The notes: generated from the sequence alone by a model not told the origin. Positions 14,001 to 27,741 are shown, numbered from the stretch's first letter. The stretch: DNA of 64,000 bases from Nymphaea colorata (GCF_008831285.2 NC_045146.1:22647703-22711702), one strand, 5' to 3'. Made by a program: numbers and translations.

Positions 14001-14647
14001 CTTGAAAAGTTTTCTGTTGTTTCAGAGGCATCAAGGTCGTTCCTATGCTGTCCTTCATAATTCTGACGAGGACTCCTTTGAGCCTGATATGGTTCATGAT
14101 TCTGATGAGCATGAGTTTGAGTTCAGCGAAGTCTTTGTTCACCAACTGATACACACCATAGAGTTTGTTCTTGGAGCCGTCTCTAACACTGCTTCTTATC
14201 TTCGATTATGGGCTCTTAGGTACTTGCGGTCTCTTTGCTTTCAGGCCTTTTGGTTTGCACCTACGCTTCTATGCTGACATCCGTGTTCTATTTTGTGCAG
14301 TCTTGCCCATTCAGAATTGTCAACCGTCTTCTTTGAGAAGGTCCTGCTTCTTGCTTGGGGGTAGGTTATTTGTTGCCTATCTTTTTAATGTTTCTGAATT
14401 CTTTCATGGTCTTCAAGACATTATTCGGTCTGATGGTTACAGGTACAACAATATAATTATACTTATTATTGGAGCCGTCGTGTTTATTTGTGCGACTGTT
14501 GGTGTGCTTCTTGTGATGGAGACATTAAGTGCATTCCTGCATGCCCTGAGGCTTCATTGGGTCGAATTCCAGAACAAGTTCTACGAGGGCGATGGCTACA
14601 AATTTTATCCATTTTCTTTTGCATTATTGAACGAGGAGGATGATTAA
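3722..14647 (+). CDS. VHA-a3: V-type proton ATPase subunit a, vacuolar (a2/a3) type
   Basis: Membrane subunit a of the V-ATPase, which forms the proton half-channels next to the proteolipid ring and acidifies the vacuole. Exons: 3722-3868, 5539-5583, 6753-6875, 6972-7079, 8308-8418, 8506-8679, 9101-9238, 9869-9976, 10153-10260, 10416-10564, 12117-12270, 12555-12715, 12809-13015, 13600-13783, 13865-13948, 14026-14219, 14301-14360, 14443-14647. They join in frame to 819 aa, the usual family length. Residues 1 to about 404 form the cytosolic arm and 405-819 the membrane domain. Arg727 in SYLRLWALS, and Glu778 and Arg788 in the last helix, match residues known from yeast Vph1 (R735, E789, R799) to be needed for proton transport. 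The N-terminal CCPPMDL and the GGRYVILMM segment fit Arabidopsis VHA-a2/a3 better than Golgi/TGN VHA-a1; a2 and a3 cannot be told apart here. A second in-frame ATG lies two codons after the start. Intron 9 has a GC donor. A GA-rich leader precedes the start. Confidence 0.96.
4909..5031. repeat. Compound microsatellite (TG)n(TC)n(TA)n in V-ATPase intron 1
   Basis: A run of TG to about 4937, then TC to about 4952, then about 39 TA units to 5031. It lies within intron 1 of the V-ATPase gene (3869-5538). Length is likely to vary between individuals. Confidence 0.95.
6231..6475. repeat. Diverged tandem duplication, period 126 bp, in V-ATPase intron 2
   Basis: CTGAAGGACAAG begins at 6231 and again at 6357. 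Both copies continue through a GA-rich block, a TCTTATCA word and a run ending in AAAAATACTTT. The copies differ by many substitutions and small gaps, so the duplication is old. Confidence 0.7.
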
Positions 14648-15287
14648 ATTTATGTTTCTAAATGGACCGGCGTCTATAGCAGCTTGTGTACAAGTGAATT
14701 CCGGAGGTGAACAAGAGCTATAGCTCCTTTTTTGTAGAGCAGGTGTTTTATGGTACTGTGGATTGTAACAGATTGCATTGTCGGGGCTGTTTACTGCAGT
14801 TACACTTCTTAATAGAACCTAAAGGTACACATTTTAGGTTCGTATGTTGTAATTATAATAATCTTTGCATGTTTATGCAACTTCGAAATAATGGATACTA
14901 GAGTATCTTTTATTTTTAATAGTGAAGCTGCACTTCCGACTATTTGGAACTATGTTGGATATTCACGTCTAGCCTAGGGTGATCAGGCTTGAAGCAATTG
15001 TGTTCTGCCCAAGAACGATGCACCAAATGATTGACATTGGCAAATGCCGCTTCAACTTTGGGCACGTATCTAGCTACGAAGAATTCCAATTAACCAGCAT
15101 TTACCTTGTATTTGGATGAAGAAAAAAGAAACAACGCTAAAAGATGAAAGGTAAGGTAAATAAAGTGAGGGAAGGAAGAATACTTAACGACAAAAACTCG
15201 TTTGTTAGGTGAGTGGAAAAAAAGAACGATATGTTTGTTTAGCTACATAAAAAAGAAAAAATTATTTGTTTACAATAATATCTCTAA

Positions 15288-15290
<3 letters not shown>

Positions 15291-15348
<58 letters not shown>
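15291..15348. repeat. (TA)n microsatellite
   Basis: About 29 uninterrupted TA units downstream of the V-ATPase stop codon. Confidence 0.95.
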
Positions 15349-15350
<2 letters not shown>

Positions 15351-15483
15351 AGGCTTAGATTTCTTTGGGCCATTGAAGCACATTGTTTGATACCCATCAA
15401 GTGGTGTTAATCACACTTGTCAATGCATTAGGTGGCCATGATTAGATGGAGGGTTAGATACTTAGAGGATTTTACTCTTTCTC

Positions 15484-15516
<33 letters not shown>

Positions 15517-15539
15517 AGTGAACGATGACTTTGGTTATC

Positions 15540-15722
15540 TAGAGTCACCTAATTATCTAACCAATGCCGTCCATCTAAAGTAGATGGGTGTTTGAGAAAA
15601 AAACAAGGAAAAAAAAATATAACTGATTTAATGTTCATTACCTTTTTCTCTTTTTTTTTTTAACTATCCATGATGTTGGATTGGACGGTACAGATTAAAT
15701 AGTTGATAGTTGGGTGACTCTA
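15540..15722. mobile_element. MITE-like inverted-repeat element between TA microsatellites
   Basis: The left end TAGAGTCACC (15540-15549) is matched inverted at the right end, GGTGACTCTA (15713-15722). Similarity continues inward (CTAATTATC against GATAGTTGGG reversed; CCGTCC on both sides). The centre is A-rich on the left and T-rich on the right. A (TA)n tract at 15489-15516 lies to the left and a (TA)n(GA)n tract starts 8 bp to the right. No coding capacity. The reverse complement closely resembles the element at about 29433-29630. Placement in a superfamily is not possible from this copy alone. Confidence 0.65.
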
Positions 15723-15727
15723 AAAAA

Positions 15728-15862
<135 letters not shown>

Positions 15863-17969
15863 TCTCCACCCATCCATCTGGTCTCTTGCAGCTGCATGTG
15901 TCAGGTGGATTCGTTGGAAAATGGCGCACAAGAGAGATGCTGCAATCGGTATTTTCTGTCCAGTCGGGGGGTTGTCTCAAGGCAAAAAAAATGTTCTTTC
16001 ATTTCCCTTAAGATATCTCTCATTTCCTTTTTCCCAATCCAAATACAATTTCCTTGTAATTGCTTCCTTTCTCTCCTTATCCAAATACAAAATTAGCTAT
16101 CATTTCTCGTTTTTCCTTTCCCACTATTTCCCTCTATCAAATAGGCTGTTAGACTAGAATTGCGAAGATCTTTTTGTTAAAGTTCGAGACTTCGTTGGAT
16201 GTACTACTATTTTTTGGGGTGGTGGTTGTGCTACCAAAACATTCGGAAATCTCTTCCAATAGTTTTCAGTGAATATGCTCTTTCGCTATAAAGGTACATC
16301 ATTTCCAAACTGTCATGCAAGGAAAACAAGTTATCAAGTTTTTCTACGTTGAATGGTGAAAGCCATTCATGGTTAAAAAAAGAAAAAGAAAAATCATAGA
16401 CCAAGATATTCGAGGTTGGCAACACTCCGGCTCCCTAAATCGATGGCTTACTAAGGTGATATCCGGATATTCGTTTGTGCCGATATAAATGTGTTGTTAA
16501 GTTTCTGGCCATAGTCAGAGGAGCTGACACCCTCTATTCACGACTTTCAGTGGCCAATAATGCTGGCAAGCTGGATAAAGCTGGAGATTCTCACAACTCG
16601 AGCGTGTTTTCGGTTGCGGGACCTTAAAATAGACTTTGTCTCTTCGTAAACGTGTCAAGGCCCTCGTGCCATGTTGGACAATGGACAAACATTTTACATG
16701 TTGGCTTTGATATGTTTCTAAATGCCAACGCTTAAAAGTTCAACTAGTATAAAGGCTTCTGCAAACCTTAAAATAATAGGTACTTTTTTATCGTGACAAA
16801 CTTTTCTGAAATATCGGTCAAGCATTCTCGAATGAGATCTCAAATTTGCAGCTTTAGTGTGTGGAGAATTAAGAAATCACTATTGCCTAGCCTTAGAATG
16901 CATAGATTGTTTCCCGTTGCTGCTGAGGCAAAAAGATCAGGATGGCACCAAAAATCACAGGCATTGTGAGGTCGATCACGAACTGTTCGGATTGTAATCA
17001 CCTGGGCATTGCAAAGTCAGTCAGGAACCGTCTGGTATGTGTCAGGACAGATCATCTGCTGTTGTCCTTTGCCAATGCAAAGCGGTCCTGAGACCGCGTT
17101 TATTAGCCATCGGTACAGTGCTGTCAGACGGGGTATTTGTTAAACCTAGTGAAACTGCTGTATGAAATAACAGGCGACCGGATGTTGATTCACCGACGGA
17201 GCTTGAATCAAACTATCTGACGTTCATACTGTCGTCCCTGCCAAAACCTGTATGCTCAATTATAACTGACCGTTTACTGTAGCTGATCTACCAAAGAATA
17301 TGAACACCTTAAGCAGCCATTGCAATTTATGGGTGCTCTCATACTAGTACTTCTCGAATGTGCGGTCTGTAGATCTTCCAGATGCAATAATCCAGGTAGC
17401 CGGGGTAATAAGTCCAGCACAGGCAACAGGACCACCAAGCAGATGACCAAAGACAACTTGACCAAAAAAAAATAAAAAGCTGCAGCAGCTTTCGAGGTGG
17501 ACATACCGCTTCACCATGGGTATGGGCATGTCAGATGAGAGAGAGAGAGAGAGAGAGAGTAAACTTATCATGTACTGATCAATTAGCATGAAAGCACAAG
17601 ATCTGTCATCAATTATGATGGATTCTGTTCAAGAAACATGACGTTTGGTAAATAAAAGGAACTATAAGAACAACTTTCTCAACGAGATGTAAACATACAA
17701 TCAGAGAGCAGAGGGCAGGGTAAGATTCCTGGCGACGTTACACACACTGTACATGAGATGAGATCTTTAGAAATAGATAATGGCACAGTTACCATAATCA
17801 AACTCTTGACTCACCTTCCCAGGTGCTCTCAGGATACTCAAGTTCCTTACCTCCAGCTGGAAGCTTATGAAATGATGGTCTACATTATGCACCCATGAGA
17901 TGAGCTTGAGGCGTGTCCTAACCTCTGCATGGGAGTCCGAATTCATCCAAGGCTCATCAGCAAGATGGG

Positions 17970-20900
17970 CTATGTTTCTACAGGGGTCGCACATGGAGCT
18001 AAAGAATTTGGAGGCACAGTTATGCCACCACCTCTTATGGATACATTAGAGGCCCCACGGTTTGAGCTTGCTTTGCTTATGAAATGGGAATCAAGAAACA
18101 CAACCACCACCGTGATGTCATCATGAAAATGTCGCCTCACACCTCGTTCAATCTTTTTCAAATCGGAATACCGCATTTCTCTCTTCTTAGCCGCTTCTTG
18201 AAGTGCAGCTTTGATAAGTTTCCTTGCGCTCCCCTACATAATAACAGATTCAAGATGCCAATTTCAAATCTTATTCCTGAGATTTCCTTGTCTTGCTCTG
18301 TCTTAGAAACTGAGAAAGCAAATAGCAGCTACATTGTCTTCAAAGACAGTTGAAAAAGAAACAAGCTTCTTGCATTAGGACTTTATTTTTCATGTGTAAT
18401 CAAAAGAAGAATGTATAATGTAGACTATAATTCTGAAAAAATTAGCAGGAAATAAGCTTTCAAAGGATATGGTTAAGCTAGAAATGGAGCCCAATAATGC
18501 TTTTGTGTAATCTAAAGCATTGACAAATTACGGTCACAAAGAATGAGTCAAAATAATGAGGGCAGGATGTAATTAATGAAGGGTGAAGGCACAAATTTAA
18601 TGACCATTTGCTATTTGCTGTAGTAACTCCATAAGGACTGAAGCCTCACGGTCCAGGATATAATGTATCAGAGATTTGTTAACCAAGCAAGCAAATATGT
18701 CCCAAAAGACGGAGTTTTTTTTTTCTCCATGTTTGCTTTTTTTCTTCTCCACTAGTTTTATTCTTTTTGAAGGACCTCAGAAGGCAAGGCTCTGCAAGTG
18801 CTAAATATCACATGAAGTTGATGACAGCAAGTATGCAAGGTAAAAAAAGAAAGCTTCCACTTCAAAATAAAAGCTTACATTCCGGGGATGATTATGGACA
18901 AGTTCAACTGCTTCCTGGTTACTGAGATGCTCCCAGAGCCCATCAGAAGCAAATATGATGAACTGATCACATGGTTGCAGTGTGTGTACCTCGATTGATG
19001 GTTCAGCACTAAGTATTGGCCTTTTAAAGGGTGCAGGAAGGCGAAATTTAGCATATAATGGCTCCCTGTTGAATTCTGCCTTTTTCAAGTATATGTCACC
19101 GATCGATCTGGAAATCTTCACAACATGTAAATTCACTTAGAAGAGAAACAAATACTGATTTTTTATGTATAGTCACTAGGTCACTTCCTCACAATGGTAT
19201 TCAACAACCACAATGAATCAACTATAGAAACTTAAATGCTGGAAAGAAATTTGGCATTTAACAAATAAAAAACTATTCAAATAATCAAGATCCCAGCAGC
19301 AAGATAGTAGCAGTATTGCTCTGTACAGAGCCTCACAGACCAGATAGAAAACGATTTCCCAATGATAAAGTGCTTAACAACCTCTGTACAACCTTTTATG
19401 CAGCGGAGATATTATTTGTGCAAAAATAAGGATCTTTTTTTAGTGACCAGGCAAGTTTTTCCTTGTAATTCACCTCCTCTTTGCAATGATTTTAGTCATC
19501 TGCGAAGAAGCATTCACGGCCCATTGGCAAAGATCAAGTGATGGCACTAAAGCGGAAGATAGAAAAAAATGATTACTTTCACCAAATGGATTTGCATGTG
19601 AACATAAAGCGCTGCCAGAATGTTCCCATCCTTTTCCGACTAACAGGATTCACATGTTTTCAATCTTTATGAAGATGAACAAAGTTGACCAATTCTTCTG
19701 ACCATATGGGCGGTGAACATGGAGTTTCGAAGTCATTCTGATCATATAGATGGCAAAATGAAGTTTAAAGGTCACTTTGGTCATATGGATGATGAATATA
19801 AGTTTCACAGGAAAGCTGCAGGTACCTGACTGGATGTCGATGCTGCAATAATTAATAAGCATATCCAACTTCACAAATAAAGTAATCGTGCATAAATTCA
19901 TGACTCGCAATAGTTACTGTGTGCATTGGATCTCAATGCACATCCAAGCATAAATTTGCATCATCTAGAAAAGGAAGGCTAGAAGATATACCTGTATAAG
20001 GCCCTTCACGCGCCACACATTATGCTTCAAGACTACTATATGTGAATCATCAGGATGCATTGAACGCAGCTCCTGCCTTATGGATTCATTACTTGCATTA
20101 TGTTCTGTTGACAATTGCATGGCCAAAACTTCTCCCGTTTCCTTGATTATCCTCCCCAAAACAGCCCGAGAGTCACCGAGGTTAGCAACGTAAAGCACTC
20201 CATTGCATATCACTCCCACCAGACAACACGACCCTACCGCTGCAATCTGAGGGCGGTGAGGCCACTGTTTGGAGACAAGAGAGCAAAACCCTTCTTCTGT
20301 CGCAAGGATTGCCTTTCTTATGACATCTGTTGACATCGACTGTTGCTCTGACGCGAATTCTGCAAAAATAGATTCCTTCTTTCAAGCACAACATCATTCA
20401 AAGAACTCCTTTTCTTGTATTCATGACTCAACTCCGAAGACAACCCCCAAAAAAAAAAAAAAATTCTCACAATGGAAATCGGGTTTAGTATGAGGAAACA
20501 ATTAAAAAAAGAATTAAATCAGTTCAAAGAACAAATTCAGACGATAAATCATGTAGAAAGCTGCCGATTGAAAGTAAGAACCAACAAATCAAGTTGAAAC
20601 AGGAACTAAGAATCATCTGCTTCATATCAATCGACTAAAAAATTACCAATGTGAAAGAAAATTCAATATTGGGAAAAGACCCATTGGAAATAGGACGAGA
20701 AATGTTTGCAGCTCACTTCTTTATATGAAAAAATCAGATCCGTAAAACTTAGTTTACAAAAGCCAGAAACCAATCCAACAAAAATGAGATCCCACCGCTT
20801 TATGAGATACCCCTAGGCAATCAGGTCATCAGAAAAGATACCAACAGTTACCAGCGGAAAAAGATGAAGCAATGCAAAGAGACTCCAACTCTGTAACAAA

Positions 20901-21290
20901 TTGGAAAACGAGAACGCAAAAGAACCAACTCTGCAGAAACTTACTCCTTAGGTGGGGGAAGAGATGATCGTTGATGTACCGAGACGTCTCAGGCCCACCA
21001 TGGCCGTCATAGACCCCAACGAACGTGCCGCAGGGGCCAGACTCGAGCGAGCTCAAGGCACCCGACTCTATCTGGCTCTGATCCTCAAGAAGATTGTTAG
21101 CCTGGACGACAGCCATCGAGAATTCGCCATTCAAATGCTGGCCGGAATCTTTATACCAGAGTAACCCATCCTGCCGTCCTACGGCTGCAGCGTCCGCCCC
21201 TCCGCCACCACTTCCCCTACCATTGCCGTATCGATTGTTCGCTGACGGCCGCCAGCAGTTGCTCACAAGCTTCATCAAATCTGATAACAT
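17970..21290 (-). CDS. Protein phosphatase 2C (PPM family, clade D-like)
   Basis: Mg/Mn-dependent serine/threonine phosphatase. Exons in transcript order: 21290-20945, 20359-19992, 19115-18879, 18233-17970; total 404 aa. PP2C motifs are all present: VYDGHGG with metal-ligand Asp95, GSCCLVGVI and LGDSRAVLG in exon 2, [14 protein letters not shown] with Asp296, and [12 protein letters not shown] with Asp355/356. The N-terminus ([13 protein letters not shown], then [20 protein letters not shown]) is typical of plant clade D. In Arabidopsis, members of that clade dephosphorylate plasma-membrane H+-ATPases and are held in check by SAUR proteins; that this gene does the same is inference. There is no ABI1-type N-terminal regulatory region. 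The start is the ATG at 21290, which gives the expected clade N-terminus. The Gly/Ala-rich insert at residues 22-38 is specific to this copy. Exon 1 is much richer in GC than exons 2-4. Confidence 0.95.
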
Positions 21291-21745
21291 CCCTCATCTC
21301 ACCCAAACCAACCTCCAATTTCTTTCCCTAAGTAACGAACACCGCCGTGCAGAGAGGAACAACCCAAACCCTGATGCGGAAACCCTAGAAAGATCAGATA
21401 GGGAGGCGCCAACAGTTACCTTCTTTCCTCCTCTCTTCATCCAGGGATTATACGGAGACCCAGGCAGGTGGAATTGTATGAAAATCGAGATCGGATCCCA
21501 CAAAGAGAGAGAGAGAGAAATAAGTTTCTATTCTGGGACTGCTTGATCTCTCGCCTTTTTCCTTCCTTTTTCTTTTATTTTTTTCACTATCAGGCCTCAC
21601 CAGACAAAACCCATAAAGCCCAACATGGAGAGCAAGCGAGACAGCAAGGCAGAAATGAAATAAGCGGGGGGAAGAGAGACAGTCGATAAAATGGAGAATG
21701 GAGAAAAAGAGAGGAAGAGAACCCTGGGCTCCACGAAGAGTCCCA

Positions 21746-21757
21746 AAATTTATTTAA
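21746..21757 (-). promoter_or_regulatory. Candidate TATA box of the PP2C gene
   Basis: Read on the minus strand, GTTAAATAAATT lies about 460 bp before the PP2C start codon. If used, the leader would be about 430 nt and GA/CT-rich. This rests on position and composition only. Confidence 0.25.
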
Positions 21758-24043
21758 CGCTCGTAAGTCAGAGAAACACAAATCACAAGAGGGGAAGAGG
21801 GGTAATGGAGAAAGTAGAGAGAGAGAGGGAGAGAGAGAGAGAACAGGGAGCCCACAGAGATTGCAGGAGCTTATTGAATTTGGACACGAAGCTCTCCCTC
21901 TCTCTACCAATTTGACGATGACAGATCATTTATTACCATGGTCTCCCTCCCTCCACTTTGTGGCTTCTCCATACCCTTTTGTTTCTACCGTTCCTCTGTC
22001 AATCCAATTTTCCTGAAAAGAAAAAGCTGAAGCACAGTCTCAATAAATGAACCTTGATTCACTGTTCCTCAGTCATCTCAAGTCTTAAAAAAAAACTAGG
22101 AAAAACTAAAAAGATAGCTGTGCATCATCAAGTTCAGTTGTTTTTAATTGGTAATCTCATTGACTTGATTCCCTCTCCATTCATGTGTCTTAGAGATTGG
22201 TGGTAGCCATTGTTAACAGGTAGGTCTGTGATACGGATTTAACCTGATGAATCAAACTGTTGGTCATTGATATGGTTTTTGACTGGAGCTCTGCAATCGA
22301 TTGGTTGTGCTTAGTGATCAAAACTTTTTACTGTTTGCTCCATAGTTCAAAATCTAGATGCTTTTGTCAAGCCAGCCTTCATTAATTGCTTGTTCCCTCA
22401 CCAAGGTCCAGGTGGTGCCTATCCATTGGAGGTTGGCAAAATCATGCAAATCTGGCAAGGGATTCTCAGGCACCTAAAGTACAAACTGTTTTACTTTATA
22501 CAAAGTGAAAAATTTATAAAATATGTAAAAAAGGGTCAGAAAGTCTGTAAAAAAAGTAAACAAAGAAAGTACAACATTTCCAGTCATCCCAGTCACAGAA
22601 AATATGTGTGGAAGGGCAAATGAAAAACACTCCTTAACTCAATTTAGTTCATGAGGATATCCTAAAATCTATAAATAATCCAAAAAATCCGACTATATTT
22701 TGAAAAAAAAAACATTTATCGCGTTGTTTTCACATTTTTTTCATGAATTTTTCTTCATTCTTTCATTTTTCTATTTTTAGCATTGATATTATCATAGACT
22801 CAAATTCAAACTGAAACTAAATTATCTTTCATCATTTTTAGCATCATTTAAACATTCCTTTTACAAAGTAGTTTCATGTGTGCTTTCTTATTAGTTTTTA
22901 AGTTTTCTAAAAAAATTTCAAGTTTTTTTCAAAAAAAAAAAAAAACAACTTTGTCAGAAAATACCCAAGAAAAATCTGACTGTCAAAAACCACAAGAATG
23001 ATATTTGTGACAATGATCCAAACACGCAGTAAACTCAAAACATAAAATGCGACACATTGTGCACCACAAAAGAATCCTGTACATCCAGATTAGATAACAC
23101 CCGTTCTAGCAAATCCAGTTGTTGGGAGATCAAAATAAGGATTCCAGACCCATCTCAACGACAAGCCAATCTTCTGTGGTCTTTTCAAACTCACAATTGC
23201 ATGTTTAACATCTTGTCTAATCTGTCTAACTCTAACTTAGGTGACTGATCATGAGAAGAATCTCATAGACTTCTGCACTTTGCTAATGATCCAACATAGT
23301 TCCTACTTTTCTAGAGCGATTCAATCAGTGGAATCCATTAACCGGAGTACATGCAAAAATGGGCAGCAAAAACTTTGCACTAGAAAGAAATCAAAGAGCA
23401 GAAACAATGGAATTATTGGTGCAGTGCAGATAAGATCTCAGTGACAGGATATGTTTCTGCTGTTGATTGGATGATGGGTGTCTCTGCAATTAATTCATAT
23501 GAGCTTGGAGACAGCACTCCAATTCTGAAGGGAATGAATGACAAGGGGCTCACTACCTACCACTTATTGAAAAAGCAGAATGATCAAGACCTCTTTGTTG
23601 CCATACCTTCCCCCCTTCCCCAATTCCTATGAGGGAAAAGAACAACACAGTTAAATAATTGCCATGGACCAAGGAAAAAAACTCAGTTGTTTGATGCATT
23701 GAACTAATACATATTGTATAATGACAGAGACAGCAGTTCCTTCCTGTGTGCTCAGTTCTATCTTCCTAAAGTAGTTGCCACTGGTCTCTTGCCTTAATCA
23801 ATCATGCTTCATTTCATCCATCCCAATTGCATGATTTGATCCTGTCTCTGCCTTAGACTTTCTACCTTTGGTTGATTCAAATTGGATTTGAATTTTGAAT
23901 GAAGACATCAAGTTAATGTACATTTGACCAAGACTCTTTGATATATTTGTGAATTGCAAAGAATATTCACCTCAAGAGAGGGCAAGAAAACAGCATTCGT
24001 GTGCATGTGGAAAGGTTTCTCTGCCCGCATCCCGATCTGATTG

Positions 24044-24362
24044 GGAGTGTACAACAAGGTCGGCTCGAGCTTCACTCAGTAAATCAAGTCCGAGCTCGAG
24101 CTTGACTCGATAAAACTCACGTCGCTCTACTCATACGTTTTTTTTTTTGTCTTTAAATGAAAATGAAAACCACAAAAAGTGTTATAGATAATCACACACC
24201 CCTAAAGATTTACAGACATGAAAACAAGACAGATGCGAGTCGAGTCGAGTTTAAACGAGTTAATCTTGTGTAACTCGAACTCAACTAGTTTATAGCTTGA
24301 ATTTTAAAACTTGAGCTTGAGCTCAACTCATTTATTAAACGAGCAGGAATTGGCTTACATCC
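24044..24362. mobile_element. MITE-like element with GCTCGAG-rich arms
   Basis: The left part (TGTACAACAAGGTCGGCTCGAGC) and the right part (GAGCAGGAATTGGCTTACA, ending CATCCCTAG) are imperfect inverted repeats. Inside, AGCTCGAGCTTGACTCG-like words recur on one arm and their complement on the other. It has the look of the common plant elements that begin AGGGATGTA. No coding capacity. Confidence 0.55.
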
Positions 24363-24594
24363 CTAGATCTGATCCGATTGCAATTAGTGCAGTGCAGACA
24401 ACTTTTTTGAGGATTCAATCATGTTGCTACCTCACTTGTGCTCTTTACACGATATCATCTTTCATTGTCTTGATGACTTCTTCACAATTGTCAACCCTTT
24501 CCAAATTTCTTTTAACTTTGGCATCTTTTCCCCGAAAACAAGATCTATTTTGTTAGCTAAGCTTAAATAGCGCATTACCAAAGTATGCCAATTA

Positions 24595-24877
24595 GAGATG
24601 TCAATGGGTTTGATTAGAGTCAGATGTATTCTTTATCGTGTCGAAACTGACTTTTAAATTCACAATCCAAATCCGGTCTGGATTCAACTTTTGAGTTCAC
24701 ACTTGAACTTGAATCTTGCAACTAAATAGAGCTGCATTATGATGAGTTAGGAACTGGATTTTAAAATGTATAGATATTGGATATAAAATCTTTAGTTACA
24801 ACTGAATCCAATTGTATATTTATTTAAAACCAAATCAGAATGCACAATCCATCGGATGTCATGTCATTTTTACATCT
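24595..24877. mobile_element. Possible MITE remnant
   Basis: It starts AGATGTCAATGGGTTTGA and ends near TTTTACATCT, so the outer bases AGATGT/ACATCT are inverted. The inside carries many ATCC and GGAT words in a pattern similar to the element at 46391-46647. The ends are not sharply defined. Confidence 0.35.
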
Positions 24878-27471
24878 GAATGCAATCAGGTTTCTTAATC
24901 GGATGCTAAGCTTTCTCTAATATCTGAATTTTTTGAAGCAGTTTGCTACTCTCAGGTTTTGAACTCTTAACCTCCTTTAACTTGAAATCATGAAATCCAA
25001 GACCCAACTCTTGAAAGCAGAACCTCCAAGTTAAGTTATTAATGAGAGAGGACATCTAGTTCAAAAGTCATGATCATGGCTGTCTTAAATCAGATGCGAT
25101 AAAGCAATTGCAAAATTTGTTTTATGATACATTCAAATAAAATCGTGTTTACAAATCCTAGATAAATTTTCAAACTTGTGACATCCAGTGAACTTGGTGA
25201 CATTCACAAGGAAGCGCCCATAGGTAGAGCTTTCTTTTTCTTTATTTCTCTACTTTTTAACTATTATGGGGCTTATGTAGACCATAGGTGAAAAAACAAA
25301 TTCAGTGGGGACTAATAATTTGCTCAGTATTATCACATAAGAGCCTAGTACTTTTGAATTTCCTGATATGGGCCTAACTTATGAAATCTATAAGCACTTA
25401 TACTCAATTGATCTGAAATTTGATTTTGAATTGGCGGCAAAGAAATCTATAATTATGCACCTTGTTTTTCCTGAGAGCAAGTATTTCTCGACTGCAGGAA
25501 AGACTCCTGCCCAAGTATTTCTTGATTGCAAAGGGCACTAAAGAAAGTAGAAAGATTTCATGTTCACAAAATTACAAACTTTGAACAAGAATTCCTTGTT
25601 TTGCAACTGTCAAGAAGATGCGTCCGACATATGAAAATCCAAAACTGAAAGGACCCTTTTTGAATAATAATAAAAGTGTTGTCACCAAAAATGCAAACCG
25701 TCCTTGTTAATTAATGGGAAGAAACCTGTGGTCCAGGTATCCTCCATGCGGCATTATTTGGCGAGCTGCAAGTTGCTGTCGGTGAAATCAATCTTACGGC
25801 TTATACTGTATTCCAATGTACCACCGTCCACCGTCTTTATATATATATATATATATATATATTATCCTTAATTTAGCAATTTAAAAACAACCATCATACG
25901 AACGAACATTGAGGACAGTTTGTGATGTAACAATGATTTATATTATTTTTACTAACAATTTATGGTACTTTTAGTGGTAGATTCTAATTTTTATCAACCC
26001 AAAACGTGATAGTTTTTATCCAACAATGCAATGCAATAATGATTCATTGCATTGACAATTACCAGTTCTAAGAGAATGCACATTTCAGCTAAAAGAGTTA
26101 GACTAGAGCATCTCGATGGCCAGAAGATTTGATCAATATATATATATATATATATATATAATTCAAGCACTAATACTGATGATGTGTATGTGTGGGTGCG
26201 TGCAGGTGCACGTGCACATGCCCCACTTTTTCTAATCAAAGAGGACGGGTTGATTTGAAATGTATGGTGCGTCGACATCAATGATGGAAGAAGATGGGCC
26301 TTTTTCGCTGCAAAATCTGTGCTCAGTTTCTTCTTCATCTGACGAAGAAGAGAAGAGAAGTGCAGTTGCTTGGCGTGGCGTGGCGTGAGCTATAAATGCC
26401 AAAGCTTATCCGATTCATGGGTCTCCCTTGATTTTGTTCTCCATCTTCTGTGCTCAGTCAAAGCTGCGAATTCTCTGATCCCTGCAGCACAGTAATTAAT
26501 CACTTCACTGAGCAGATGAGTCCGTCCCAGCCAGGTTTACCATGTTGCTCAGAGTTCATGTTGGTGTCCCATATTTTTGCTTTAAATGATCCACGCATCC
26601 CTATTCCACGATGGGGATGTTGTATCCTTCTTCCCGGTGTGTAGCGTAGCTAGTCGGACTTATGACACGTGAACAGCGCATATCTGGTTCGACTCTCCTA
26701 ATCGCTGTTAAGAGCTAAGAGCTGAGGATAAAGTCCGGCAAGAGCTTTCAGGACAATGGCCGTGGTTGCGCCGCCTCCCTGCACCGCCTCCCTCCTCTCT
26801 CTCTCTCTCTCTCTCTTACTCATTTTTTAGAATAAATGATGTGGTATATGCCATATGATGTTCAAATTAAACCGATTAGTTATCGTAAAACTAATTAATT
26901 CTTTCAATATCAATGTGAGTGCACTACAATATATGTTCATAGTAAATTTCCAAGAGGTGGGTGGCACTTTATAAAGTTTAGCTTGAATGCGACGGCCAGA
27001 AAGAAACCTTTTGATTAGATTGACAGGACGAACCATGGCAGTCCTGAGTTCTAAGTACTGCCCCAAAGTTAAGAGTTATGCTGTTTAACTCAAGAGTCCT
27101 CGGGGCTTAAATTGTTCTTTTTGAAAAGTTCGTCGACCAAACAGGCGATGCATAACAATAAAAGGCTGTCAAAATCCGCAAAGAACGTGACTTCATTTTG
27201 CATATAACTAAGCAAACTTTCTCTCCACATCTTGCAAGCCAGCACTTAATTTGGAACAAAGTAAGAGCAAAAATAACCATATTTAATGAAGCCTTTCAAG
27301 CTTCTTGGCCATTTACATACGCCAGATTCATCAAATAATTGAGTAGGGGAGGAAATGAATGGTTTTTTTTTTTTAAATTTTTGACAACTCAAACTGAGAG
27401 TGGATGTTGTCAAGAAATCCATACCAGAGACTGAAGCAGGATTTGTAGGGACCATGGTGTCCAGCTTTATA

Positions 27472-27494
27472 TACACACACACACACACACACAC

Positions 27495-27528
<34 letters not shown>
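27472..27528. repeat. Compound microsatellite (AC)n(GA)n
   Basis: AC units to about 27494, then TA once, then about 16 GA units. Confidence 0.9.
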
Positions 27529-27530
<2 letters not shown>

Positions 27531-27695
27531 CTGTTGGTTTTTCCAAGGTTGAAGAATAAGTAGAAAATTAAGGAAAAAGGAAGATAAGATACTTTAGTAG
27601 TTTATTAATTAACAATTTTTTCTCATTGATTTTTCATGAGTCTTGTATCTTATAAAGATCAAAGGTCACATACATACTTTTTCTTTCTTTCACAT

Positions 27696-27741
<46 letters not shown>

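Noticed and set aside
26637-26700. tRNA-like stretch (TAGCTAGTCGG, then GGTTCGACTC)
   Set aside because: A- and B-box-like words are present at about the right spacing, but the flanks do not pair into an acceptor stem and no anticodon arm forms. Treated as chance or a very decayed SINE.
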